DNA from: Streptomyces griseoaurantiacus | GTDB lineage: Bacteria; Actinomycetota; Actinomycetes; Streptomycetales; Streptomycetaceae | Length of the DNA: 64,000 nucleotides | Assembly (NCBI GenBank): GCA_014656015.1 | Contig: BNBP01000002.1 | Coordinates: 62,001 to 126,000 of the forward strand | Reading direction: 5' to 3' | In this document: positions 16,271-24,482 of the stretch, piece after piece | Layout of the letters: every line of letters starts with the position of its first letter | Position numbering within the stretch: position 1 is the first letter of the stretch | The notes under the pieces: model-generated | Seen by the model: only the letters and a program-made list of their open reading frames with translations | Told to the model about the DNA's origin: nothing | The model's database searches: none | Position numbers and translations under genes: made by a program

Positions 16271-17457
16271 GCGCCCAGGTGTACCACTGTCACGCCCTCC
16301 ACTCCGGCCACCCGGGAGGCGTCGGAGAGGGCACCGAGCAGGCGGATGTGGCCGCGCTCGCACATGCGCGCCGCCAGCCGCGCCAGTTCCCTCGTCTGAC
16401 GCGGGTCGAGGGAGCGGTCGAGGTCGTCCGCGAGCACGGTGAGGCACTGCAGCGCCGCCGGCACCTCCCCCACGGGGTCCACCTCCAGGACTCCGGGCCC
16501 GGTGAGCAGCACCAACGCCAGGGCGAGATGGCGCAGTTCGCCGTCGCCGAGCAGTTCCAGCGGGGTGGCGGGGGAGCCGTCCCCGCGGTCGACGCAGGCG
16601 CGGAGCCGGCCGTCCTCGCCGCTCTCCGCCCGCAGGCCGGTCACCGTGCCCGCGAGGCCGGCGCGGACGGCGGCGACCAGCAGCGCGTGCCGCTGCCCGC
16701 ACTCCTCGCGGGTCCGGGCGAGGACGTCGGCGAGGTTGTCGCAGCCGGACAGCAGCCGGCCCGCGCCGGGCTCCACCGGGGCGCGCATCCGCTCGGGGCG
16801 GGGATCGCAGGGGAAGACCGAGCGCAGCGCCACCACCATCTGCTCGGCCGCCGCCAGCACCCTGCGCTGCCCGTCCGTGCCGCCGGCGACCCGCAGCGGG
16901 AGCAGGGCGGTGCCGAGCCGGTCGTCGGGCAGCGGGCCCCTGGTGACGGCGGCGGCGCCGGCGGTGTGCCAGGCGGCCTGCACCGTGCGGCGTCCGGGAT
17001 CGCGCAGCGCGGACTGCAGGAGCGGCAGCCCGCCGGACGTCAACCGCTCGCCGACGAGCCGCAGTTCGGGCTCGACCTGGACGGCCACGTCGAGATGCAC
17101 GGGGCCGGCCGGGCCGTCGGCGGTGCAGCCGATGCGGAAGCCGCGGCGCTGCTGCGGGTCGGGCCGTGCCGAGCGGGGCACGCAGGTGGCCGGGGCCGGG
17201 AACGCCTCGGCGAGGTCGTCCCCGGCGGCGAGCCGGGCGAGCGCGGCACAGGCCTCCAGGGCGCGGGACTTGCCGCTGCCGCTGGGTCCGGCGAGGAGGG
17301 TGAACCGGTCCAGGGGAAGGGTGAGGCGGCGATGGCCGGCGTAGGCGGAGAGCCGCAGCTCCGTGACGTGCGGCCGGAAGGAAACGGGGGCGGCGGCGGA
17401 GGCGGGAACGGGGGTGGGTCCAACCCGGGTGTCCGCGGGGGGTGGGGGCGCGTGCAT
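16267..17457 (-). CDS. P-loop ATPase of the SMC/RecF-like AAA type
   Basis: 396 residues. Walker A GPSGSGKS follows a short N-terminal strand (ELRLSAYAGHRRLTLPLDRF), as in RecF/SMC-like ATPases. Near the C-terminus LLGDGELRHLALALVLL takes the place of the ABC-type signature, followed by hydrophobic strands ending LADDLDRSLD, a plausible Walker B. There is no long coiled coil. It is translationally coupled to the MazG-like protein. Its role is unknown; nucleotide-pool, repair or defence functions are all possible. Confidence 0.78.
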   Translation of the reverse strand: MHAPPPPADTRVGPTPVPASAAAPVSFRPHVTELRLSAYAGHRRLTLPLDRFTLLAGPSGSGKSRALEACAALARLAAGDDLAEAFPAPATCVPRSARPDPQQRRGFRIGCTADGPAGPVHLDVAVQVEPELRLVGERLTSGGLPLLQSALRDPGRRTVQAAWHTAGAAAVTRGPLPDDRLGTALLPLRVAGGTDGQRRVLAAAEQMVVALRSVFPCDPRPERMRAPVEPGAGRLLSGCDNLADVLARTREECGQRHALLVAAVRAGLAGTVTGLRAESGEDGRLRACVDRGDGSPATPLELLGDGELRHLALALVLLTGPGVLEVDPVGEVPAALQCLTVLADDLDRSLDPRQTRELARLAARMCERGHIRLLGALSDASRVAGVEGVTVVHLGA

Positions 17458-17959
17458 GCGGCGACCGTAAGCGGCGACACGACTGGCGAACCGTTCCGCT
17501 ACGAGGGGCTTCGCACGAACGGGGTACGGGGCCGGGCGGGTTGCCGGGGCGGGGACGGTGGCGACGGCGTTCGCGAGACGGGCCGGTCCGGCGCGCCGCA
17601 GGCGTCAGGGGGCGGCCCGTCCGGTGCGGGGCGGGCGACACGGGGCCGTCGGCTCCGGTTCCGCCGGGCACGAGTCACGGAGGCGGCCGACCCGGCGCGC
17701 CCCAGGCGCCACGGGGGCGGCCGGCCCGGTGCGGGGCGGGCGACACGGGGCCATTGGCTCGGGTTCCGCCGGGCACGAGTCACGGAGGCGGCCGACCCGG
17801 CGCGCCGCAGGCGCCACGGGGGCGGCCGGTCCGGTGCGGGGCGGGCGTCACGGGGCCGTCGGCTCCGGTTGCGCCGGGCAGGAGTCACGGGGCCGTCCAG
17901 GTCGTCGCCGACGCCGGACGGCACCGCGCCGCCGTGCGTCCCGGTGGAGCCGCGGCGCG
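17458..17959. other. 502-bp gene-free stretch containing a minisatellite
   Basis: This region separates two minus-strand genes, the ATPase (start 17457) and the SepF paralogue (stop 17960). It is extremely GC-rich. Most of it is a 105-bp tandem repeat. Long open frames cross it on both strands, but their composition is Gly/Arg/Pro-rich with no recognisable domain, so I do not call a gene. Confidence 0.6.
17580..17893. repeat. tandem repeat, 105-bp period, about three copies
   Basis: The landmark GGTGCGGGGCGGGCG recurs at 17623, 17728 and 17833, exactly 105 bp apart; GCGCGCC-CAGGCG and CCGCCGGGCACGAGTCACGG landmarks show the same period. Copies differ by scattered substitutions (for example CCGTCGGC versus CCATTGGC). 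The period equals 35 codons, so all frames stay open through it. Confidence 0.9.
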
Positions 17960-18364
17960 CTACTGACCCGGCGTCCCGGCCCCCGTCTCGGACGGGGTGA
18001 CCTCCGTGTCGGGCGGGGTCAGCAGGAAGACGTTCTTGTCGACCCGGTGCATGCCGCTGGCGAGGCCGAAGACGACGCCCGTGCTGAAGTCGAGGACGCG
18101 TTTGGCGACCTCCGTCTCCGCGTTGGTGAGGTCGAGGAGGACGGGGATCCCGGCCATGAGTGTCTCGGCGACGTCGCGGGCGTCCGCGAAGACGTTGACC
18201 CTCAGGACCACGAACCGGCGCCTGGTCTCCGTCTCGGCCTCGGCGTAGGCACGGTGGTCGTAGGACCGGTGGTCCACCGTCGAGGGCCAGGCGTCCCGGC
18301 CACGCAGCGGCACGACCTGGGCGAGCCCCTCCCATTGTTCGTCGGTGACATCGTGGCTGTTCAC
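17960..18364 (-). CDS. SepF-like cell division protein (paralogue)
   Basis: 134 residues carrying the SepF core: RFVVLRVNVFADARDV, LMAGIPVLLDLTNAETEVAKRVLDF, GVVFGLASGMHRVDKNVFLLTP. SepF binds FtsZ and polymerises into rings; Streptomyces has extra SepF-like paralogues (SepF2, SepF3), and lack of ylm/ftsZ neighbours here fits one of those. The GTG at 18364 is chosen for its GGGGAGGG ribosome site; an ATG at 18394 would add ten residues. Its N-terminal region is short compared with the membrane-binding helix of canonical SepF. Confidence 0.87.
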   Translation of the reverse strand: MNSHDVTDEQWEGLAQVVPLRGRDAWPSTVDHRSYDHRAYAEAETETRRRFVVLRVNVFADARDVAETLMAGIPVLLDLTNAETEVAKRVLDFSTGVVFGLASGMHRVDKNVFLLTPPDTEVTPSETGAGTPGQ

Positions 18365-18407
18365 CGGCCCTCCCCGCTGGCTCGCACTGGTCATCTGCAC
18401 GGGACAA

Positions 18408-18437
18408 TTCTTACGCATCGTCACCCGATCGGCCGAA
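18408..18437 (-). promoter_or_regulatory. candidate sepF-paralogue promoter
   Basis: On the minus strand TTCGGC (18437-18432) and TAAGAA (18413-18408) are separated by 18 bp. The predicted start near 18401 would give a leader of about 37 nt to the GTG at 18364. Confidence 0.35.
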
Positions 18438-18594
18438 CGCGACACGGTCCGCGACACGTCCGGCATGGGAGCCGTATCACCCGCGCGGGAGGTTTCCGGT
18501 GTTTCCGCCCCGTTTCAGCGCGGCGCGGGGAACGGTCCCTCACCGTGGGCCGGCCCGGCCGGTTCCGCGAACCCGGTTTCCCCGCTCCCTCCGC

Positions 18595-19416
18595 TCACTT
18601 CTCGTCGCCCTCGTCCGCGCGGGCGGCCTGCCCGGAGTCCGCGGCCGGCACGGTGGCGCTCGCGGCCCGGTCGCGCGCGAACGCGAAGACGGTGGCCAGA
18701 CCGAGCAGCCCCGCGACGAGACCGGCGATGCCGAGAGCGCGTGCGGTGGAGTCCTCCGCGGCCGAGGACGCCTTCGGCTGCGCGACCGGCGCCGCGACCG
18801 GGACGGCACGGGCGGACTTCGCGGTGTCTCCCGCCGCCTGCGCGGAGCCGTCCTCGCCGGCCGTGCCCTCGGCGGTCAGCGTGAGCGTCGGGGCCGGGTG
18901 CTCCGGTTCCTCGGCGCCCTTCTGCGGGACCTCGATCCAGCGGACGACGTCGCCGTTGGAGTAGGTCTGGAGCGTCTTGAAGGTCAACGTGCCGGTGTCC
19001 TCGGGGAGTCGGCCGAAGGCGATGTCGAAGTCCTGGTACTGGCCGTGCCGGATGCGGCCGCCGCTGAAGGTGACGCGGGAGACGGCCTCGGTGATGCTGC
19101 CGTCGTCGGTCTTCACCGGTTTCCTCAGCTTCGTGGTGGCGACCTCGGCCTTCCAGCCGTTTTGCGGGCTGACGAGGACACCGAGGACCGGATGGTCGGT
19201 GGGCAGGTACACCCGCACCTCGGTGGTGCTGGCGGTGTCCTCCTCGTTGGGGACCCGGAAGGTGAGGACTCCGTCGGTGGCGCCCTTGGCGTAGCTGCCG
19301 GGATGGACGCCGACGTGCGCCGAGGCGGCTCCGGCGGCGGTCAGGACGGTGGCCGCGGCGAGACCGGCGAGGACGCCCGCGCGGCGGAGGGTGGTGGTGC
19401 GGGTCGCGGTGGACAT
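18595..19416 (-). CDS. YcnI-type (DUF1775) exported, membrane-anchored copper-binding protein
   Basis: 273 residues. A cleavable signal peptide ends GAASA at residue 33, giving a mature N-terminal His34 (HVGVHPG), which in the YcnI family is a copper ligand. The central domain has FRVPNEED and YLPTDHPVLGV; residues after about 190 are an Ala/Gly-rich linker, then one membrane helix (ALGIAGLVAGLLGLATVF) and a charged tail. YcnI proteins bind Cu(II) outside the cell. The ATG at 19416 has GGAG five bases upstream. No CopC/CopD-type neighbour is present. Confidence 0.9.
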   Translation of the reverse strand: MSTATRTTTLRRAGVLAGLAAATVLTAAGAASAHVGVHPGSYAKGATDGVLTFRVPNEEDTASTTEVRVYLPTDHPVLGVLVSPQNGWKAEVATTKLRKPVKTDDGSITEAVSRVTFSGGRIRHGQYQDFDIAFGRLPEDTGTLTFKTLQTYSNGDVVRWIEVPQKGAEEPEHPAPTLTLTAEGTAGEDGSAQAAGDTAKSARAVPVAAPVAQPKASSAAEDSTARALGIAGLVAGLLGLATVFAFARDRAASATVPAADSGQAARADEGDEK

Positions 19417-19701
19417 GCGGGCTCCGTACGGGTGCGAGGCGAGGCGGGCTTTCGGCACCTTGTACGGGGGTGCGGGCCGAGGGGTTCACCTGCGGCGCCC
19501 TCCGGCGGGGTTCCTTCACGGGGCACGCCCGTCTCCCCGCAGGTCCGGGTGACGGCAGATGCCAGGCTGAACACCCACGTACGGCCGCTCTTGCTGGCTC
19601 CCTGGCGGCTAGTGGCCCGCAGGTGCGAGAATGATGCTCGAGTCGGCCGTGCGGCGGCATGAGGTGCGGGGCGGACACGCCCAGGCAGAGGGAGACCACC
19701 A

Positions 19702-20529
19702 GTGATGAACCGAACGTCCCGCCGTGCCCCTCGGCGGCTGCTCGCCGGCATCGGCGCGGCCGCCGTGCTGCTGGCGGCCGGGGCCTGTTCCTCCGACGGC
19801 TCCGACGGCTCCGGCGACACCAGGGGCTCCGGCGGTGGCGCCTCGGGGAGGCCCACGGGGACCGTGACCGTGTTCGCGGCGGCCTCGCTCCAGGAGAGCT
19901 TCACCACGCTGGGCAAGACGTTCGAGAAGCGGTACCCGGGCACGAAGGTCGCCTTCAACTTCGGCGGCAGCGACAGCCTCGCCGCCGGGATCACCGGGGG
20001 CGCGCCCGCCGACGTGTTCGCCTCGGCCAGCCCGAGGACGATGAAGACGGTGACGGACGCCGGGGACGCCGCCGGTACGCCGGCGACCTTCGTCCGCAAC
20101 CGCCTGGAGATCGCCGCCCTGCAAGGCAATCCCGACCACATCTCCTCCCTGAAGGATCTCACCAGGTCGGGCCTGAAGGTCGTCCTCTGCGCGGAGACCG
20201 TGCCGTGCGGCGCGGCCACGCGGACGGCGCTGGAGGCGAGCGGCCTGAAACTCACGCCGGTCTCGTACGAGCAGGACGTCAAGAGCGCCTTGACCAAGGT
20301 GGAGCTGAAGGAGGCCGACGCGGCCGTCGTCTACCGCACCGATGTGAAGGCGGCCGGTGGCAAGGTGGAGGGCGTGGAGTTCCCCGAGTCGGCCGAGGCC
20401 GTCAACGACTATCCGATCGTCCGCCTGAAGAACGCCGGGAACGCGTCCGGGGCGAAGGCGTTCCTCGCCCTGGTGAACTCGGCGGAGGGGCGGAAGGTGC
20501 TCGGCGCGGCCGGGTTCCTCACGCCGTGA
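19702..20529 (+). CDS. modA: molybdate ABC transporter substrate-binding protein
   Basis: 275 residues. A lipoprotein-type signal ends LLAAGAC with Cys29 (the -3 position is Ala rather than Leu, so the lipobox is imperfect), followed by a Gly/Ser linker. The binding fold shows VTVFAAASLQESF, FNFGGSDSLAAGI and GAPADVFASAS, diagnostic of ModA; serines here bind molybdate or tungstate. The GTG at 19702 is preferred over ATG 19705 because AGGGAG lies at the better spacing. modB and modC follow with overlaps. Confidence 0.95.
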   Translation: MMNRTSRRAPRRLLAGIGAAAVLLAAGACSSDGSDGSGDTRGSGGGASGRPTGTVTVFAAASLQESFTTLGKTFEKRYPGTKVAFNFGGSDSLAAGITGGAPADVFASASPRTMKTVTDAGDAAGTPATFVRNRLEIAALQGNPDHISSLKDLTRSGLKVVLCAETVPCGAATRTALEASGLKLTPVSYEQDVKSALTKVELKEADAAVVYRTDVKAAGGKVEGVEFPESAEAVNDYPIVRLKNAGNASGAKAFLALVNSAEGRKVLGAAGFLTP

Positions 20530-21422
20530 GTCCCTCGTCGCCCGTCCCCGCCGGGGTGGAGGGTGGCCCGGCCGGTTCCGCACGGGGACGGCGGGCGCGT
20601 CCGGCGGGCGGTGGGCGGGAGCGTCCGACGGGCGGTGGCCGCCGGGCCGGGGCGCCGCTGCCGCTGCTGCTGCCCGCCCTGGTGGGCATCCTCTTCCTCC
20701 TGCTGCCGCTGCTCGCCCTGCTGATCCGCGCCCCCTGGCGCGATCTGCCGGACCAGCTCACCAGTGCGCAGGTGTGGCAGGCGCTGCGGCTCTCGCTGCT
20801 GAGCGCGACGGCCGCGACCGCCCTCAGCCTCGCCCTCGGCGTGCCGCTGGCCTGGCTGCTGGCCCGCACCGACTTCCCCGGGCGCGGACTGCTGCGGGCG
20901 CTGGTGACGCTGCCGCTGGTGCTGCCGCCGGTGGTGGGCGGTGTGGCGCTGCTGCTGGCGCTCGGCCGCAACGGCGTGGTCGGGCAGTGGCTCGACGCCT
21001 GGTTCGGGATCACCCTGCCGTTCACCACGACGGGAGTGGTGCTGGCGGAGACGTTCGTGGCGATGCCGTTCCTCGTGATCAGCGTGGAGGGCACGCTGCG
21101 GGCGGCCGACCCGCGCTACGAGGAGGCGGCCGCCACGCTGGGCGCCTCCCGCTTCACCGCCTTCCGCCGGGTCACGCTGCCGCTGATCGCCCCCGGTGTC
21201 CTGGCGGGGGCGGTGCTGGCGTGGGCGCGGGCCCTGGGCGAGTTCGGGGCGACGATCACCTTCGCGGGCAACTTCCCCGGCCGCACGCAGACGATGCCGC
21301 TCGCCGTGTACCTGGCACTGCAGAACGACCCGGCGGCGGCGATCGCGTTGAGCCTCGTGCTGCTCGCGGTGTCGGTCGCGGTGCTCGCGGCGCTGCGCGA
21401 TCGTTGGCTGACGGCCTCATGA
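20526..21422 (+). CDS. modB: molybdate ABC transporter permease
   Basis: 298 residues with five to six membrane segments after a basic Gly/Arg-rich N-terminus. The permease EAA loop is EEAAATLGASRFTAFRRVTL (residues about 198-217), and ARALGEFGATITFAGN is typical of ModB. The GTG start overlaps the modA stop (GTGA) and the gene's own stop overlaps the modC ATG, so the three products are made in step. Confidence 0.95.
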   Translation: MSPSSPVPAGVEGGPAGSARGRRARPAGGGRERPTGGGRRAGAPLPLLLPALVGILFLLLPLLALLIRAPWRDLPDQLTSAQVWQALRLSLLSATAATALSLALGVPLAWLLARTDFPGRGLLRALVTLPLVLPPVVGGVALLLALGRNGVVGQWLDAWFGITLPFTTTGVVLAETFVAMPFLVISVEGTLRAADPRYEEAAATLGASRFTAFRRVTLPLIAPGVLAGAVLAWARALGEFGATITFAGNFPGRTQTMPLAVYLALQNDPAAAIALSLVLLAVSVAVLAALRDRWLTAS

Positions 21423-22561
21423 GGAAGACGGAGGGGCAGGGGGAGGCGGAGACGGACGGGTTCGCGGAGGAGACCGCGCGGGCCTGCGAGGGCGGGGCCG
21501 GGGACGGGAGCGAGGGCCTCGACGCGCGCCTCGTCGTCGTGCGCGGCTCCTTCCGGCTCGACGTCACCCTGACCGCGAGGCCCGGCGAGGTGGTCGCGCT
21601 GCTCGGGCCGAACGGCGCGGGCAAGACGACCGCGCTGCGCGCGCTGGCCGGTCTCGCGCCGCTGTCGCCCGGTGCGGGCGGCCGGCTGCGGCTGGACGGG
21701 GTACCGCTGGAGCGTATGCCGCCCGAGTCCCGGCCCGTCGGGGTCGTCTTCCAGGACTACCTTCTCTTCCCGCACCTCACCGCGCTCGACAACGTGGCCT
21801 TCGGGCCGCGCTGCCGGGGCGCGTCCCGGAGCGAGGCGCGGGCCGAGGCCGCCGAGTGGCTGGCGCGGCTGGGGCTGGCGGAGCACGCGGGCGCCCGACC
21901 GCGCCGGCTCTCCGGTGGCCAGGCGCAGCGGGTCGCGCTCGCCCGGGCGCTGGCGACCCGGCCGCGGCTGCTGCTCCTCGACGAGCCGCTGGCCGCGCTC
22001 GACGCCCGGACCCGGCTGGAGGTGCGGGCCGAACTGCGGCGCCGGCTGGCCGAGTTCGAGGCGGTCGCGGTGCTCGTCACGCACGACCCGCTGGACGCGA
22101 TGGTGCTCGCCGACCGGCTGGTGGTGGTGGAGGACGGCCGTGTGGTGCAGGAGGGCCCGCCCGCGGACATCGCCCGGCGGCCGAGGACGGACTACATCGC
22201 CCGACTGGTCGGGCTGAACCTGTACCGGGGCGAGGCCGAGGGCCACACCGTACGGCTGCTCGGCGGGGGCCCGTCGATCACGACGACGGAGGAGCTGTCC
22301 GGTCCGGCGTTCGTGGCGTTCCCGCCGGGTGCGGTCACCCTCCACAGCGAGCGCCCGGTCGGGGCCAGCGCCCGCAACCTGTGGCGCTGCGAGGTGACGG
22401 GTCTGGAGACCCACGCCGACCAGGTCCGCGCCGACCTCACCGGTGAACTCCGTGTCCTCGCCGATCTGACGACGCTCTCCGCGGCCCAGCTGGACCTGCG
22501 GCCCGGCGTGACGGTCTGGGCGACGGTGAAGGCGACGCAGACGCATGCGTATCCGGGGTGA
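21419..22561 (+). CDS. modC: molybdate ABC transporter ATP-binding protein
   Basis: 380 residues. The ATPase core has Walker A GPNGAGKTT, Q-loop VFQDYLLFPH, signature LSGGQAQR and Walker B LLLLDEPLAALD. A C-terminal TOBE/Mop-like domain (from about 290) could bind molybdate and regulate transport. The first 35 residues are an unusual acidic, Gly-rich extension. It is coupled to modB by an ATGA overlap. Confidence 0.94.
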   Translation: MRKTEGQGEAETDGFAEETARACEGGAGDGSEGLDARLVVVRGSFRLDVTLTARPGEVVALLGPNGAGKTTALRALAGLAPLSPGAGGRLRLDGVPLERMPPESRPVGVVFQDYLLFPHLTALDNVAFGPRCRGASRSEARAEAAEWLARLGLAEHAGARPRRLSGGQAQRVALARALATRPRLLLLDEPLAALDARTRLEVRAELRRRLAEFEAVAVLVTHDPLDAMVLADRLVVVEDGRVVQEGPPADIARRPRTDYIARLVGLNLYRGEAEGHTVRLLGGGPSITTTEELSGPAFVAFPPGAVTLHSERPVGASARNLWRCEVTGLETHADQVRADLTGELRVLADLTTLSAAQLDLRPGVTVWATVKATQTHAYPG

Positions 22562-22613
22562 CGGCGGGGGCCGCCCGGGGGCTGCCGGGGTGCGGGAGAG
22601 CTCGGGCGGTTGT

Positions 22614-22735
22614 GGCGCGTCGGCGGGTGCGGGCCGCGGGGTGCACGCGCGCACCGTCGAACTCCTCGAGGGGCGCGTCGGCGGGTGCGGGCGTCGTGGC
22701 TTGTCGCGCGGTTCCCCGCGCCCCCGAGAAGCAGG
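22614..22735. repeat. Streptomyces intergenic palindromic repeat plus a partial second copy
   Basis: The segment 22672-22735 combines CGGCGGGTGCGGGCGTCG, GTGGCTTGTCGCGCGG and TTCCCCGCGCCCCCGAG. This matches a repeat I know as common between Streptomyces genes (the type with CGCGCAGTTCCCCGCGCCCCT). Its core GCGCGG-TTCC-CCGCGC (22706-22721) is a perfect hairpin. The first 21 bases of the element are repeated exactly 58 bp upstream (22614-22634). It lies after modC and may serve as a terminator for convergent genes. Confidence 0.65.
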
Positions 22736-22763
22736 TGGCGCCCCAGCTCTGCCTCCCCCCTCG

Positions 22764-24287
22764 CTACCGGGCGCCCCGCGCCACCCACACCCACACGCCC
22801 CCGTACCGGTGGACCGTCCATCCCCGGGCGAACCCCGGCGGATCGGCGTCCGGCGCCGTGAGCGCCGCGACCGGTACGCGCGTGGCCGCCTCGAGGATCC
22901 GCCCGGGCGTGCTGTTCTCGTTGTGCCCGCTGACCTGCGCCGAGGCACATCCCGTGTAGTAGGCGACGGGGATCGCCTCGCGCCCCGTCAGCAGACACGG
23001 CGGCCGCACACCGAGTCCGTGCAGCGCGGCGGCCGTGCGGGCCCAGCCCCGCCGTCCGGCCGCCGACCGCTCCACCACCCCGTCGAGCACCGAGTACTGC
23101 GCCACCAGATGGCCGAGGAGCCCCGCCGCGACCAGCACCCGGGCCGCCGTGCCCCACCGGCCGGACCCGGCGGACGTCAGGCGCAGCAGGGCCACGGCGA
23201 CCGGCAGCGAGAGCAGCGCGTAGGCGGGGAGGAGGAAGCGCGGGGCGGCGTAACCGATGAGGAGGAGGTAGGGGATCGCGACGGTGGTGGCACAGGCCAG
23301 GGCGGTCGGGACGGCCGGCACCGGGCGCCGGGCGCGGACCGCGACGCGGGCGCCGAGGACGGCGAGCGGCGGCAGGGTGTACCACCACCACGTCTCGGCC
23401 ACCGGGGGCAGCGGCCCGGCGCACGGCCGGCACAGGGCGCGTCCGGCGAGGCCGCGGAGCTGGTCGTCGAAGGCGAGGTTCCAGCCCAGGCCGCCCTGGA
23501 TGCGGGAGGCCTCGGCGAGGCGCCGGCCGAGTCCGCCGTAGGAGGTGTACGCCTCGACGATCCACTCGACGGCCCCGGCCGCCAGCCCGCCGGCCAGGAC
23601 GCCGGCCGGCACGAGCACCGACGGCACCCGCCGCCGGCCCCGCGCCGGTGCGAGCACGAGGAGGAACAGCGGCACCGTCGCCCACACCGCGTCCGTCGGC
23701 CGCATCCACGCCATGAGGGCCGCGCTCGCGCCCAGTCCCCACAGTGCGGCACGGTCGCGGGAGTCGGCGCGGGCACGCAGGAAGCAGGCGGCCGCGGCGA
23801 GGGCGCCGTAGGCGACCCACAGGTTGGGCATGGCCTGCGGCCCGTAGAAGAGCGTGACCCACAGGGTGGCGAAGAGGACGCCCGCGAGGGTGAGGACGCG
23901 GGCCGGGAGCAGTCCGCGCCAGGACCGGAACGCGAGGTACAGGCCGAGCCCGGAGAGCACCGCGAGATACGCCCGCAGCAGCACGGTGGACGAGGACCAG
24001 GAGGCGACCGGCGCGACCAGCAGGGTCACCCCGCGGGCCCTGGGCGCGCTGAAGAAGGCGGCCGGGGCGTGCGTGCCGAGTTGGCTGACGTACACCGTCT
24101 CGTCCCAGCCGAGCCCGAGGTCCGGCCGGACCACGGCGAGTTGGGCGAGAGTGAACAGGGCGGCCACGGCGGCGAGCGGGGCCCTGCCGCGGTCCCGCCG
24201 GAGCGGCCGCGGGCCGGCCGGGCGGGGTGCCGGCCGGCGGACGCCGACGAGCGTGCCGTACGCGTCCTGACGCACCGGAACCTCCAT
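22764..24287 (-). CDS. multi-pass membrane protein, GT-C glycosyltransferase-like
   Basis: About 507 residues with roughly ten hydrophobic segments. The first extracytoplasmic loop has DLGLGWDET, the acidic pair typical of GT-C enzymes that use polyprenyl-phosphate sugars. The family is too diverse to name donor or acceptor. No ribosome site is obvious: ATG 24287 or GTG 24293 may start it, and a minus-strand TAATTT (24314-24309) would place transcription only about 15 nt upstream. It is divergent from the SpoOM-like gene. Confidence 0.7.
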   Translation of the reverse strand: MEVPVRQDAYGTLVGVRRPAPRPAGPRPLRRDRGRAPLAAVAALFTLAQLAVVRPDLGLGWDETVYVSQLGTHAPAAFFSAPRARGVTLLVAPVASWSSSTVLLRAYLAVLSGLGLYLAFRSWRGLLPARVLTLAGVLFATLWVTLFYGPQAMPNLWVAYGALAAAACFLRARADSRDRAALWGLGASAALMAWMRPTDAVWATVPLFLLVLAPARGRRRVPSVLVPAGVLAGGLAAGAVEWIVEAYTSYGGLGRRLAEASRIQGGLGWNLAFDDQLRGLAGRALCRPCAGPLPPVAETWWWYTLPPLAVLGARVAVRARRPVPAVPTALACATTVAIPYLLLIGYAAPRFLLPAYALLSLPVAVALLRLTSAGSGRWGTAARVLVAAGLLGHLVAQYSVLDGVVERSAAGRRGWARTAAALHGLGVRPPCLLTGREAIPVAYYTGCASAQVSGHNENSTPGRILEAATRVPVAALTAPDADPPGFARGWTVHRYGGVWVWVARGAR

Positions 24288-24409
24288 GGACACATGGCGA
24301 ACCAGGACAAATTAACCCACGCCTCTCGCGGGTGCAGCGCGAGCGGGCGGACCGTACGCCACACGCGCACCGCACACGGACGGCGTGCGTCACTCGTACG
24401 AGGGCGTTT

Positions 24410-24438
24410 GGGAACTCTTCCACCTGGCACGGCAGTTG
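24410..24438 (+). promoter_or_regulatory. possible alternative-sigma promoter of the SpoOM-like gene
   Basis: GGGAAC (24410-24415) and GTTG (24435-24438) are 19 bp apart, near but not equal to the SigR-type GGAAT-N18-GTT pattern of Streptomyces. This is the best promoter-like pair before the SpoOM-like gene. Confidence 0.25.
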
Positions 24439-24482
24439 TGATCTTGACGGTCTCGATGTGAGTGAAAAGGAGCGACACCGGC

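Noticed and set aside
17442..17966. Open frame encoding a 35-residue repeat protein across the minisatellite
   Set aside because: Frames are open on both strands because the repeat length is a multiple of three. No start, ribosome site or domain favours one of them.
19417..19701. Possible molybdenum cofactor riboswitch before modA
   Set aside because: I could not match conserved Moco RNA motifs or fold a convincing two-stem core by eye.
22764..24293. Assignment of the membrane protein as protein mannosyltransferase Pmt
   Set aside because: Only the general GT-C acidic-loop pattern is present; the specific Pmt motifs were not recognised.
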